Shown: positions 1-7,762, numbered from the stretch's first letter. The stretch is 64,000 nucleotides of DNA from Actinoplanes octamycinicus (GCF_014205225.1 NZ_JACHNB010000001.1:5189501-5253500); one strand, 5' to 3'. Notes: a model not told the origin generated them from the letters alone. Numbers and translations are program-made.

Positions 1-1
1 C

Positions 2-631
2 GGCGGCTCCGCGGTCCTGCACTACCGCTCGGCCGACCTGCTCGCCTGGGACTACGACGGGGTGCTCGCGGCGCGCGCGGACGCGGCGTGGGGCTGCCCG
101 CGGCTGTTCCAGGTGGACGGCGAGTGGGTGCTGCTGGTGGCCGGCGCGGACCCGTCGTACGCGATCGGGGTCTATGACGGCCGTGACTTCACCGCCCGCA
201 CCTGGGGCGTCTTCGGCCGGGGCCGGCTCGGCCCGGCCGCGCCGTTCCTGGACGCGGCCGGCCGCCGCTGCGTCCTGGCCCGCGTCGGCGGCGCGGAGAG
301 CGACGGGTCACTGTGGGCGGGCACGCTCAGCATTCCCTGGATCCTTTCGGTACGCGGTGAGCACCTGATCGCCACCCCGCACCCGCACCTGGACCGCTAC
401 CTGGTCAACGGGATCGCCGGGATGACCGCGGTGGACGGCGAACTCCGCGACCACGGCGACCTGATCCTGCGCATGCCCCCGGGCGGCGAAACCACCGTCC
501 TGGCCGACGCGGACATCGTCGAGGTGACGGTCGAGGGCGTCAGCGGACTGGGCGCGGCCCGCCGCTCGGTCCCCGGCGACCCGGGCGCCCACATCGCCCG
601 TATCGCGGGTCCCGGCTGGTCGGCGGCCTAG
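2..631 (+). CDS. GH32-like glycoside hydrolase, C-terminal part (cut by window start)
   Basis: The frame is open from the first bases of the window, so the 5' end is missing; about 209 residues are visible. The sequence resembles the end of the five-bladed propeller of GH32 enzymes (levanase/invertase type, cleaving fructosyl bonds) and the following beta-sandwich: WGCPRLFQVDGEWVLLVAG, then SLWAGTLSIPWILSVRG, then a C-terminal stretch. In GH32 the motif is usually ECP and its Glu is the acid/base catalyst; here it reads GCP (bases about 89-99), so the usual catalytic Glu is absent. It may be an inactive or diverged member. The call to GH32 rests on these motifs only; the nucleophile region lies outside the window. 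A DUF1810 gene follows 10 bp downstream. Confidence 0.7.
   Translation, partial: GGSAVLHYRSADLLAWDYDGVLAARADAAWGCPRLFQVDGEWVLLVAGADPSYAIGVYDGRDFTARTWGVFGRGRLGPAAPFLDAAGRRCVLARVGGAESDGSLWAGTLSIPWILSVRGEHLIATPHPHLDRYLVNGIAGMTAVDGELRDHGDLILRMPPGGETTVLADADIVEVTVEGVSGLGAARRSVPGDPGAHIARIAGPGWSAA
339..355 (-). repeat. Dispersed 17-bp word GCGTACCGAAAGGATCC (minus strand)
   Basis: Reads GGATCCTTTCGGTACGC on the plus strand inside the GH32-like gene; identical over 17 bases to the copy at 38544-38560. Confidence 0.7.
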
Positions 632-641
632 CATCGGACGG

Positions 642-1070
642 ATGAGTGACCTGGAACGGTTCGTCCGCGCGCAGGACGGCGTCTACCAGCAAGCCCGCGC
701 CGAGCTGGCCGCGGGCAGCAAGCGGTCGCACTGGATGTGGTTCGTCTTCCCGCAGCTGGCCGGTCTGGGATCCAGTCCGACCGCGCGGGCCTTCGCGATC
801 CGGGACCTGGACGAGGCGCGGGCCTATCTCGCGCACCCGGTGCTCGGGCCGCGGCTGATCGAGTGCGCCGAGACGCTGCTCGCCGTCGAGGGCCGGACCG
901 CCGCGCAGATCTTCGGCTACCCGGACGATCTCAAGCTCCGCTCGTCGATGACCCTGTTCGCCGAGGCGGCGACCGATCCGGGGGTGTTCCGGCAGGTGCT
1001 GGAGCGCTACTACGACGGCCCCGACCCGCGGACCCGGGAGCTGCTCGGACTCGAGCCCACCGGCGGGTGA
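642..1070 (+). CDS. DUF1810 family protein
   Basis: This 142-residue protein matches the DUF1810 family along its whole length: N-terminal LERFVRAQDGVYQQARAEL, the hallmark SHWMWFVFPQLAGLG, then ARAYLAHPVLGPRLIECAETLL and LKLRSSMTLFA. The family is cytosolic and small; no biochemical role is firmly established. The ATG at 642 is the only sensible start and lies 10 bp after the previous stop. The stop codon lies inside the first unit of a 34-bp tandem repeat that follows. Confidence 0.9.
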   Translation: MSDLERFVRAQDGVYQQARAELAAGSKRSHWMWFVFPQLAGLGSSPTARAFAIRDLDEARAYLAHPVLGPRLIECAETLLAVEGRTAAQIFGYPDDLKLRSSMTLFAEAATDPGVFRQVLERYYDGPDPRTRELLGLEPTGG

Positions 1071-1154
1071 CGCGGCTGCTCGGAGCGAGCGCGTCGGTGG
1101 GTGACGCGGCTGCCCGGAGCGAGCGCGCCGGTGGGTGACGCGGCTCATCGGAGC
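1067..1154. repeat. 34-bp tandem repeat, about 2.6 copies
   Basis: Units at 1067-1100 and 1101-1134 differ at few bases, and a partial third unit runs from 1135 to about 1154. Each begins GTGACGCGGCTG and ends GTCGGTGG or GCCGGTGG. The first unit contains the stop codon of the DUF1810 gene, so the array replicates the 3' end of that gene into the spacer before the HAD gene. Confidence 0.85.
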
Positions 1155-1183
1155 CGGCCTGGCTGCTCGGATAGGGTCGCGGC

Positions 1184-1891
1184 ATGGTCGACACCGCCCC
1201 GTTCCCGTTCGATGCCGTGCTGTTCGACTGTGACGGGGTGCTGGTCGACTCCGAGCGGATCACCAACGGGGTGCTCCGGGCCATGCTGCACGAGCTGGGC
1301 TGGATGGTCAGCGAGGCGGACTGTTTCCGGCTCTTCGTCGGGCGGGCGCTGGCCGACGAGGTCGGGGTGATCACGGCGCACACCGGGTTCACCGTCACCG
1401 CCGAGTGGATCGCCGAGTTCCGCCGGCGGCGCAACGAGGCCCTCGCCGCGGACCTGCGGGAGATCCCCGGGGCGGTGGCCGCGGCGCACGAGATCGACCA
1501 GCTCTTCGCCGGGCGGCTGGCCTGTGCCAGCGGCGCCGACCGGGCCAAGGTCGAGCTGCAGCTCAGCAAGGTGGGGCTGGACCGGGTCTTCGCCGGCAAG
1601 ATCTTCAGCGGGATGGAAATGCCGCGCAGCAAACCCGCCCCGGACGTCTATCTGGCCGCGGCCGCCGCGCTCGGCGTCGACCCGGCCCGCGCCGCGGTCG
1701 TCGAGGACACCGCGACCGGCGTGCGCGCGGGTGTCGCGGCCGGCGCGGTCGTCTTCGGCTACTGCCCGCCGGACAGTCTGGCGCACCACGAGCCCCGGGT
1801 GCTGCTGGAGGCGGGCGCCACGCACATCTTCACCCGCATGGCCGACCTGCCGGCCCTGCTCACCCGGGCCGCGTCACCCACCGCCCACTGA
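1184..1891 (+). CDS. HAD-superfamily hydrolase, beta-phosphoglucomutase-like
   Basis: A 235-residue HAD subfamily I phosphatase or mutase. Motif I is FDCDGVLVDS near residue 13 (the first Asp is the nucleophile), followed by a helical cap at about 20-85. Motif II Ser lies in ACASGADRAK, motif III Lys in SKPAPDVY, and motif IV Asp in VVEDTATGVRAG. Such proteins remove or move phosphate on small sugar phosphates or nucleotides in the cytosol; the substrate cannot be read from sequence. The start is the ATG at 1184. It stands alone, after the repeat tract and before the DoxX gene. Confidence 0.88.
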   Translation: MVDTAPFPFDAVLFDCDGVLVDSERITNGVLRAMLHELGWMVSEADCFRLFVGRALADEVGVITAHTGFTVTAEWIAEFRRRRNEALAADLREIPGAVAAAHEIDQLFAGRLACASGADRAKVELQLSKVGLDRVFAGKIFSGMEMPRSKPAPDVYLAAAAALGVDPARAAVVEDTATGVRAGVAAGAVVFGYCPPDSLAHHEPRVLLEAGATHIFTRMADLPALLTRAASPTAH

Positions 1892-1927
1892 GGCCGTCCC
1901 GCCGTCGCGGTGACCTGGCTCACAACG

Positions 1928-1955
1928 TGTCACGGCGTACCGGGCCGGTGGTGTC
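1928..1955 (+). promoter_or_regulatory. Candidate ECF41-type promoter for the doxX-sigma pair
   Basis: TGTCACG at 1928-1934 is followed after 17 bp by TGTC at 1952-1955. From memory, the promoter recognised by ECF41 sigma factors has TGTCACA in the -35 region and CGTC in the -10 region with about 16-17 bp between. A start of transcription 7-9 bp after TGTC would fall on the ATG at 1964, giving a leaderless mRNA; this fits the lack of a ribosome site before that ATG. Each element has one mismatch, so this is a candidate only. Confidence 0.45.
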
Positions 1956-1963
1956 CCGTGGCC

Positions 1964-2350
1964 ATGAACATCGCACTGTGGATCGCCGGTGGCCTGCTCG
2001 CCCTCGTCGCCCTGGCCGGCGGCCTCACCAAGACGTTCGTGCCCCAGCAGAGGCTGGCCGCGCAGCACGGCGGCGAGTGGACCGCCAACGCCGGCGTCGG
2101 CTTCGTGAAGGGGCTGGGCGTACTGGAAATCCTCGCCGCGGCCGGCCTGATCCTGCCGGCCGTGACCGGCATCGCGCCGGTCCTCGTGCCGATCACCGCG
2201 GCCGGCTGGATCCTGCTGATGATCGGCGCGCTGATCACCCACCTGCGCCACGAGGGGGTCAGCACACTGATGCTGCTGCACGTCGGCTACCTGGCGCTCG
2301 CCGCCTTCATCGTCTGGGGCAGGTTCGGCCCCGAGTCGTTCACCGCCTGA
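1964..2350 (+). CDS. DoxX-like small membrane protein
   Basis: A 128-residue, four-helix membrane protein of the DoxX-like type: MNIALWIAGGLLALVALAGG (helix 1), a loop with FVPQQRLAAQHGGEW, a second helix around GVLEILAAAGLILP, then a third and a fourth. The frame is open further upstream, but the ATG at 1964 starts directly at the first hydrophobic helix and agrees with the candidate leaderless promoter. The ECF41 sigma gene starts 43 bp downstream on the same strand. ECF41 sigma factors are usually encoded beside small redox-related proteins (DoxX-like, carboxymuconolactone decarboxylase), so this is probably their regulated partner. Confidence 0.82.
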   Translation: MNIALWIAGGLLALVALAGGLTKTFVPQQRLAAQHGGEWTANAGVGFVKGLGVLEILAAAGLILPAVTGIAPVLVPITAAGWILLMIGALITHLRHEGVSTLMLLHVGYLALAAFIVWGRFGPESFTA

Positions 2351-2393
2351 ACCGCCCGGCCGCACCGCCGACCCGACCCGGAAGGTACCGAGA

Positions 2394-3281
2394 GTGATGC
2401 CCGACCCGGCCACCGAGGCGTTCGTGACGCACCGGAACCTGCTCTTCACCGTCGCCTACGAGATGCTCGGATCGGCCGCCGACGCGGAGGACGTGCTGCA
2501 GGAGACGTGGCTGCGCTGGGTCCAGGTCGACCTCGATCAGGTTCAAGATCAAAGGGCCTATCTGGTACGTACGACGACCCGCCAAGCCCTGAACCGGCTG
2601 CGCACCCTGAGCCGGCGCCGCGAGTCGTACGTCGGACCGTGGCTGCCCGAGCCGATGCTGACCACCCCGGACGTCGCCGAGGACGTGGAGCTGGCGGAGA
2701 GCGTCTCGATGGCGTTGATGCTGGTCCTGGAGACGCTGACGCCGACCGAGCGGGCCGTCTTCGTCCTCCGCGAGGCGTTCGACCTGGGGTACGACGAGAT
2801 CGCCGCCGCCGTGGACAAGTCCCCGGCGGCGGTCCGCCAGATCGCGCACCGCGCCCGTCAGCACGTCGACGCCCGCCGCCCGCGCGCGGCGGTCACCGCG
2901 GCCGAGACCCGGGCCGCCCTGGAGTCGTTCCAGCGGGCGCTGGCCACCGGGGACCTGCAGAGCTTCCTGGACGTCCTGGCCCCGGACATCGTCCTGGTCA
3001 GCGACGGCGGCGGGATCAAGCAGGCGGCGGTCCGCCCGATCCTCGGCGCCGACAAGGTGGCCCGCTTCATGCTCGGCGGCCTGCGCAAGACCGCCGAGAC
3101 GATCACCCTGGAGCCGACCGTGGTCAACGCCGGCCCGGCCCTGCTGGTCCGCCTCGACGGCGACCTCGACGGCGTCCTGGCCGTCCGGGTCGAGGAGGGC
3201 CGGATCACCGGTCTGTACTACGTCCGCAACCCGGAGAAGCTCACCCGCGTCACCGCCGAAACCCCACTGACCCGCCGCTGA
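2394..3281 (+). CDS. ECF41-type RNA polymerase sigma factor with SnoaL-like C-terminal domain
   Basis: A 295-residue sigma factor. Sigma region 2 (about 8-75) includes AYEMLGSAADAEDVLQETWLRW; region 4 (about 108-165) includes LTPTERAVFVLREAFDLGYDEIAAAVDKS. Between them lies the ECF41 linker signature WLPEP. The C-terminal SnoaL-like domain (about 175-295) carries SDGGG and NPEKL, the two conserved ECF41 motifs. ECF41 factors have no separate anti-sigma factor; the fused C-terminal domain tunes activity. GTG at 2394 and ATG at 2397 are adjacent possible starts. The gene follows a DoxX-like gene, with which it probably forms an autoregulated operon. Confidence 0.92.
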   Translation: MMPDPATEAFVTHRNLLFTVAYEMLGSAADAEDVLQETWLRWVQVDLDQVQDQRAYLVRTTTRQALNRLRTLSRRRESYVGPWLPEPMLTTPDVAEDVELAESVSMALMLVLETLTPTERAVFVLREAFDLGYDEIAAAVDKSPAAVRQIAHRARQHVDARRPRAAVTAAETRAALESFQRALATGDLQSFLDVLAPDIVLVSDGGGIKQAAVRPILGADKVARFMLGGLRKTAETITLEPTVVNAGPALLVRLDGDLDGVLAVRVEEGRITGLYYVRNPEKLTRVTAETPLTRR

Positions 3282-3338
3282 CCAGCCGCCGGAGCGCCGC
3301 ACCCTCCGGATGGCCGATGGAGCCGGCGCGGTGGCGGG

Positions 3339-3365
3339 TTATCCACATCAGCGCGCCGTCCACAA
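3339..3365 (+). repeat. Dispersed element with two DnaA-box-like words (copy 1)
   Basis: TTATCCACA at 3339-3347 is followed by CGTCCACAA at 3357-3365. The same layout, with near-identical bases between the two words, recurs on the opposite strand at 32499-32524. The first word is a consensus DnaA box, but two words are too few for an origin. It lies between the ECF41 gene and the 45-bp repeat array. Confidence 0.6.
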
Positions 3366-3444
3366 GCCGCCCCTTCGCGGCCGCCCCTCCGCGCGACACT
3401 GTCATCGGGCAGGCCCCCCTGGGCGGGCGGGGTTCGGGAAGTGG

Positions 3445-3616
3445 CCGGATTGCTTTGTGTCCGCGCCGGGTCGGCCAGCGGGACCGGTTCCGGATTGCTT
3501 TGTGCCCGTGCCGGGTCGGCGAGCAGGACCGGTTCCGGATCGCTTCGTGCTCGCCCCACATCGGCCGGCAGGACTGGCCCCGGATTGCTTCGTGCCCGCG
3601 TCGGCCAGCCGGACGG
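3445..3616. repeat. 45-bp tandem repeat, about 3.8 copies
   Basis: Units at 3445-3489, 3490-3534 and 3535-3579 are each exactly 45 bp; a shortened fourth unit runs from 3580 to about 3616. Each unit starts CCGGATTGCTTTGTG or a close variant. The period is a multiple of three and one plus-strand frame reads as a 15-residue repeat, but that frame has no convincing start or domain, so I treat the tract as noncoding. It fills most of the 421-bp gap between the sigma gene and bluB. Confidence 0.85.
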
Positions 3617-3702
3617 CCCGGAACGGCCGGCCAGGGCGCGGGAGCGGCTGGCGAGCGGACCCGCGGGGGCGGGGGTGAAGATCCGTCTGGGAGAGTCGGG
3701 GG

Positions 3703-4323
3703 ATGTCCGGTCTGCTGTACGACGTCATTCATCGCCGCCGGGACGTGCGGGGCGAGTTCACCGGCGAGGCGCTCGCGGAGGGCGTACTGGAACGGGTGTT
3801 GACCGCGGCGCATGCGGCGCCGAGCGTCGGGCTCTCGCAACCGTGGGATTTCGTGGTGATCCGGGACCGGGAGGTGCGGGCGGATTTCCACCGGCACGTT
3901 CATGAGGAGCGGGAGGTCTTCGCGGGCACGCTGAGCGGCGCGGAGGCCGAGCGGTTCGCACGGATCAAGATCGACGGGATTCTGGAGTCGACGCTGTCGG
4001 TCGTGGTCACCTACGACCCGGACCGGGGTGGGCCGGCGGTGCTCGGGCGGCACGCGATCGCGGACGCCGGGCTCTACTCGGTCTGCCTCGCGGTGCAGAA
4101 CCTGTGGCTGGCGGCGACCGCGGAGGATCTCGGGGTCGGCTGGGTCTCCTTCTACCGCGAGGAGTTCCTGCGGAAGCTGCTCGGCATCCCGGAGCGGATC
4201 CGGCCGGTCGCCTGGCTCTGTCTCGGCCCGGTCACCCGCCTGCAGGACGTCCCCGACCTGGAACGCCACGGCTGGCGCACCCGCCGCCCACTCGACGCGG
4301 CCCTGCATCAGGACCGCTGGTGA
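3703..4323 (+). CDS. bluB: 5,6-dimethylbenzimidazole synthase
   Basis: A 206-residue flavoprotein of the nitroreductase fold. BluB uses O2 to break FMNH2 into 5,6-dimethylbenzimidazole, the lower ligand of cobalamin. Visible family features are IHRRRDVRGEF at the N-terminus, AAHAAPSVGLSQPWDFVVI, the LGRHAIADAGLYSVCLAVQNLWLAA helix region and GVGWVSFYREEFLRKLLGIP. Length matches BluB. It is a single gene preceded by the 45-bp repeats; I see no cobalamin riboswitch upstream. It is relevant to the window because KamDE, encoded at 55-57 kb, needs adenosylcobalamin. Confidence 0.9.
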   Translation: MSGLLYDVIHRRRDVRGEFTGEALAEGVLERVLTAAHAAPSVGLSQPWDFVVIRDREVRADFHRHVHEEREVFAGTLSGAEAERFARIKIDGILESTLSVVVTYDPDRGGPAVLGRHAIADAGLYSVCLAVQNLWLAATAEDLGVGWVSFYREEFLRKLLGIPERIRPVAWLCLGPVTRLQDVPDLERHGWRTRRPLDAALHQDRW

Positions 4324-4423
4324 CCGCGACACCGTGAAAGGCGCCGCCACAACGCGCCATGGCCTAGCCGGCAGGTCGTTGAACGCGGTGCCTGCCCGAT
4401 GACGAGCGCGGCGTCGTGGACGG

Positions 4424-4554
4424 GTGAGTGTGGGTGGTCGGTGCGGCGGTGAGGGTGGGCGGTCCGTGCGGCGGTGAGGGTGGGCGGTCCGTGCGGCGGT
4501 GAGGGTGAGTCGTCGGTGTGGCGGTGAGTGTGGGTGGTCGGTGTGGCGGTGAGT
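4424..4554. repeat. 25-bp tandem repeat, about 5 copies
   Basis: Units at 4441-4465, 4466-4490, 4491-4515 and 4516-4540 are flanked by a partial unit on each side. A unit begins GTGCGGCGGTGAGGGTGGGC and ends with GGTCC or a variant. Successive units drift from GTGCGGCGG to GTGTGGCGG. The tract lies between the convergent ends of bluB and the YjbR gene; nothing else is visible in that spacer. Confidence 0.85.
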
Positions 4555-4613
4555 CCGCTGCCGGCGGTGCGGGGGAGCGGGGTGGCGGCGGGTGCCAGAC
4601 GGCGCGGGTGTGG

Positions 4614-4979
4614 TCAGGGGGCGGGGTCGGTGGTGAGCTCGGCTGGGGCGCGCATCTGCCAGGCGTCGGTGACCAGCTCGGTCAGCCGGTCCACGTCGAC
4701 CGCCGGCAGCCGCAGCATGACCAGCGGCAACCCGTCATAGCCCGGGACCGTGAAGAACAAGTCGGGCTCGCCGAGCAGCAACGCCTGTTTCTCCGCCTCG
4801 TCGCCGACGAAGAGCACCGCGACGTCGGTGCGGATCACCCGGGGCTTGCCGGGGAGGCGCTCCGGATAAGACCAGACGAACCCCTTGCCGCCCACCCGGA
4901 AGTCGAAACCGTCACTGTCGATCTCCACCACCCCGGGCAGGCTCAGCGCGAGCCGGCGCACGTCATCCGCATCAGCCAT
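4614..4979 (-). CDS. MmcQ/YjbR family protein
   Basis: A 121-residue protein of the YjbR/MmcQ family (a CyaY-like fold often annotated as DNA-binding). It starts MADADDVRRLALSLPGVVE and contains the typical middle KGFVWSYPER and PRVIRTDVAVLFVGDEAEKQ and a C-terminal WQMRAP helix. Precise function is unknown. It is transcribed divergently from cutA, with only 23 bp between the two start codons, so the promoters must overlap. Confidence 0.85.
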   Translation of the reverse strand: MADADDVRRLALSLPGVVEIDSDGFDFRVGGKGFVWSYPERLPGKPRVIRTDVAVLFVGDEAEKQALLLGEPDLFFTVPGYDGLPLVMLRLPAVDVDRLTELVTDAWQMRAPAELTTDPAP

Positions 4980-5002
4980 GCCCGGAACACTAGTGTGACC
5001 CT

Positions 5003-5332
5003 GTGACAGAAACCGTCTGCGAAGTGGTGATCACCGCGAGCGACGCGGAGTGGCTGGCCGCGTTCACCCGGCGGCTGGTGGAGCGGCGGCTGGTCGCCTG
5101 CGGGCACACCATCACGGCGATCCGGTCGATCTACCGGTGGCAGGGCGCGGTGGAGGACGAGGCGGAGGCCCGGGTGGCGCTGCACACCCGGTTGTCGCTG
5201 GTCGACGAGATCGTCGCGGTGGCCGAGCGGGAGCATCCCTACGACGTGCCGTGCGTGCTGGCCATGCCGGTCGCCGGGGGGAACCCGCGCTACCTGCGGT
5301 GGGTGCTCGACGAGACGGCGGCTACCGGATGA
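5003..5332 (+). CDS. cutA: Divalent-cation tolerance protein CutA
   Basis: A 109-residue trimeric CutA1-type protein. Signature segments are RRLVERRLVACGHTITAIRSIYRWQGAVEDEAEA, with the Cys-containing turn, and AVAEREHPYDVPCVLAMPV. Family members bind copper and other divalent ions, although a direct role in tolerance is debated. The start is the GTG at 5003. Its 3' end overlaps by 11 bp the end of the convergent discoidin gene. Confidence 0.92.
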   Translation: MTETVCEVVITASDAEWLAAFTRRLVERRLVACGHTITAIRSIYRWQGAVEDEAEARVALHTRLSLVDEIVAVAEREHPYDVPCVLAMPVAGGNPRYLRWVLDETAATG

Positions 5333-6233
5333 CGACCTCGGCGAGCCGGGACTGATCGTTCACCGCGTTACCGGCCAGCGTGACGATCCGCACCGCTGCG
5401 GCGCGCCGCGGGGCAAATCTCGTGATGTGCCGGACGGCGGTGTTGCCGCGCACCGATCGCACGGTCACCCATCCGTCCGGGGCGGCGACCTGCACGTCCC
5501 AGTCCCGCAGGCCCCACTCCGCGGTCGTCACCACCTCGACCCGGCTGATCCGGCGCGGCCGGTCCCAGTCGAGCTGCCACCAGTCCGGCCACCGTTTGCC
5601 GGTCGCGTCGTTCCAGATGGTCCCGGGATCCCCGTCGATCGCCGCGCACACCGGCCCGGTGGCTCGCGCGGAAGAGGCGGTGACCCGGGTCGCCAGGCGC
5701 ATCAGCCCGGCATCCGGCGGTGGGGCGCTGACTTTCACCGGGACGTCCACGCTCGTTCCGGCGCTGCTGATCCGGAGGTGATAGGTGCCCGGCTTGGTCC
5801 GGTCCGCCGCCCGGACCGCGACCGGCACCTTCCGGGTGTAGCCGGGCGGCAGCCAGCTGGAGATCAGCCGGCGGGGGAGGTGCAGTGCGGGGTCGGCCGC
5901 CAGCCACGCGTCAGCATAAATCGGCTTTGTCGTCGTATTGGTGAGGTGGACCAGAAGATCCCGCCCGTTGCACTGACCCGTCATGATCGCGAGTGACCCT
6001 GGCTCGGCCGCCACCGGGCCAGGGTCCCCACCAGACGAGGAAGTCCCGGCGGCGAGGGCCAGGGACGGCGAGGAAGTCCCGGTGGCGGGGCCCGTGGACG
6101 GTGAGAAGGTCCCGGCGGAGAGGGCTACGGGCGGCGAGAAAGGAGGCGTGGCCGAGGCGGTGGGTGACCAGAACGCGCCCCCGGCCGGACCGGCTGCCAG
6201 GGTCAGGGCCAGCAGCGCCGCTGTCCGGTTCAT
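5322..6233 (-). CDS. Secreted discoidin (F5/8 type C) domain protein
   Basis: A 303-residue exported protein. A signal peptide (about 1-28, MNRTAALLALTLAAGPAGGA) is followed by a low-complexity Pro/Ser/Thr/Ala linker built from 11-residue repeats ending AGT or TGT. A beta-sandwich region (about 85-170) follows, then a discoidin domain (about 178-303) with WWQLDWDRPRRISRVEVVT and DWDVQVAAPDGWVTVRSV. Discoidin domains bind sugars or surfaces outside the cell. Its ATG overlaps the phoD stop in an ATGA arrangement, so the two are translationally coupled; it may anchor or accompany that exported phosphatase. Confidence 0.85.
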   Translation of the reverse strand: MNRTAALLALTLAAGPAGGAFWSPTASATPPFSPPVALSAGTFSPSTGPATGTSSPSLALAAGTSSSGGDPGPVAAEPGSLAIMTGQCNGRDLLVHLTNTTTKPIYADAWLAADPALHLPRRLISSWLPPGYTRKVPVAVRAADRTKPGTYHLRISSAGTSVDVPVKVSAPPPDAGLMRLATRVTASSARATGPVCAAIDGDPGTIWNDATGKRWPDWWQLDWDRPRRISRVEVVTTAEWGLRDWDVQVAAPDGWVTVRSVRGNTAVRHITRFAPRRAAAVRIVTLAGNAVNDQSRLAEVVIR

Positions 6234-7750
6234 GCCGGTACCAGCCCCGGCTCAACCCGCTCCGACACGAACGAGGCCCGCGTCGAGATCGTCCCCCCAC
6301 GCCGGGTGACCTGCGACATCACCCGGAAGTCCGCCCGCAGCCGGTCCCGGGTCAGCTCGCACCGCACATACCCGCGCTGCGCGTTCGCCAGCCGCAGGTG
6401 CGGATTGTGCTTCAGCTGCATGTCCAGTTGCGGGGTGCTCTCGCTCCCGTCCCCACCGCTGGTGATCGACGTCCCGACCAGCTCCACCGCCACCGCCGGC
6501 CGGTCCGGCCGGAGCCGCAGGTCGGCCGCGTAGTTGTAGTGGATGTCGCCGGACAGCGCCACGGTTCCGGGCATCCGGGCGGCGAGCGCCAGGATCCGCT
6601 CCCGGTCCGCCGCGTACCCGTCCCACTTGTCCATGTCGAGGCGGTTCGCCGGGCCGCCGTACCGGCACTCGGCCATCATCACCTGCTGGGCGAGCAGGTT
6701 CCAGCGCGCCTCGGATCGGCCCAGCTTGTCCAGCAGCCAGTCCCGCTGCGGGGCGCCGAGCAGCGTACGCGAAGGGTCGTCCCGGTCGGCGCAGCCGGCC
6801 CGCAGGTTGTCCCCGCACGCCTGGTCGGACCGGTACTGCCGGGTGTCCAGCACGTAGGCGTGCGCCAGGTCGCCGAAGCGGAACCGGCGGTAGAGCGACA
6901 TGTCCGGCCCGGCCGGTTGCCGGGGCGGCCGCAGCGGCTGGTTCTCCCAGTACGCGCGGTAGGCGTCGGCCCGGCGGAGCGGGAAGTCCGGCGTGGTGGG
7001 GAAGCGCGGCACCCCGGCCGCGTAGTTGTCCTGCACTTCGTGGTCGTCCCAGGTCAGCACCCACGGGCCGGCGGCGTGCGCGGCCTGCAGGTCGGGGTCG
7101 GTGCGGTAGAGCGCGTACCGCATCCGGTAGAGGTCGAGCGTGTCGGTCTCCAGCTCGAAGGTGTCCGGCAGGTTCAGCGTGGCGTCCATCCGGTTGCCGC
7201 CGGCGCTGGTGATCGCGCCCTCGTAGATGTAGTCGCCGAGGAAGAAGACGACGTCCAGGTCCTCCGCGGCCAGGTGCCGCCAGGCCTCGTAGTAACCGTC
7301 GGCGTAGGACTGGCAGGAGGCGATCGCGAACCGCATGGACGCCGGTGACGCGCTCTTGGCCGGGGCGGTCCGGGTCCGGCCGGCCGGGCTGAGGTGGCCG
7401 CCGCTGCGGAACCGGTAGAAGTACTCCCGGCCCGGACGCAGGCCCTGCACGTCGAGGTGGACCGCGTGGCCGTACTCCGGGCGGGCCACCGTGTCGCCGG
7501 AGCGGACCACCCGGCGGAACGCGCTGTCCTCGGCGACCTGCCAGGACACCGGGTAGCGGACCGGCGGCAGCCCACCGGCCGGTTCCAGCGGCCGCGGCGC
7601 GAGCCGGGTCCAGAGCAGCACCCCGGTCGGCAGTGGATCCCCGGACGCCACGCCGAGGGTGAACGGGTAGGCGAGGCTCGCCGGCGGCAGTCCCGCGACC
7701 AGGGCCGCGCCGCCCAGCGTGAAGAGGCGCCGCCGGGGCAGTCGCAGCAT
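6230..7750 (-). CDS. phoD: Alkaline phosphatase D (PhoD) family phosphodiesterase/phosphatase, Tat-exported
   Basis: About 506 residues. The N-terminus MLRLPRRRLFTLGGAALVAG is a twin-arginine signal. An N-terminal Ig-like PhoD domain (LGVASGDPLPTGVLLWTRLAP) precedes the metallophosphatase core with CQSYADGYYEAW, FFLGDYIYEGA, LTWDDHEVQDNYA, YVLDTRQYRS and SGDIHYNY, which supply the metal ligands. PhoD enzymes release phosphate from phosphodiesters outside the cell. I prefer the ATG at 7750, with GGGAG five bases upstream; an in-frame ATG at 7762 lacks a ribosome site. It heads a two-gene operon with the discoidin gene. I could not find clear PHO-box repeats upstream. Confidence 0.92.
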   Translation of the reverse strand: MLRLPRRRLFTLGGAALVAGLPPASLAYPFTLGVASGDPLPTGVLLWTRLAPRPLEPAGGLPPVRYPVSWQVAEDSAFRRVVRSGDTVARPEYGHAVHLDVQGLRPGREYFYRFRSGGHLSPAGRTRTAPAKSASPASMRFAIASCQSYADGYYEAWRHLAAEDLDVVFFLGDYIYEGAITSAGGNRMDATLNLPDTFELETDTLDLYRMRYALYRTDPDLQAAHAAGPWVLTWDDHEVQDNYAAGVPRFPTTPDFPLRRADAYRAYWENQPLRPPRQPAGPDMSLYRRFRFGDLAHAYVLDTRQYRSDQACGDNLRAGCADRDDPSRTLLGAPQRDWLLDKLGRSEARWNLLAQQVMMAECRYGGPANRLDMDKWDGYAADRERILALAARMPGTVALSGDIHYNYAADLRLRPDRPAVAVELVGTSITSGGDGSESTPQLDMQLKHNPHLRLANAQRGYVRCELTRDRLRADFRVMSQVTRRGGTISTRASFVSERVEPGLVPA

Positions 7751-7762
7751 CCAAACTCCCAT

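Noticed and set aside
3310..3678. Repeat protein encoded by the 45-bp array
   Set aside because: No ribosome site, no upstream domain and atypical composition; the array looks like noncoding minisatellite.
3617..3702. Cobalamin riboswitch before bluB
   Set aside because: The space between the 45-bp repeats and the start is short, and I see no B12-box or conserved stem sequences.
3445..4554. CRISPR array
   Set aside because: The repeats are directly adjacent and drift in sequence; there are no unique spacers and no cas genes.
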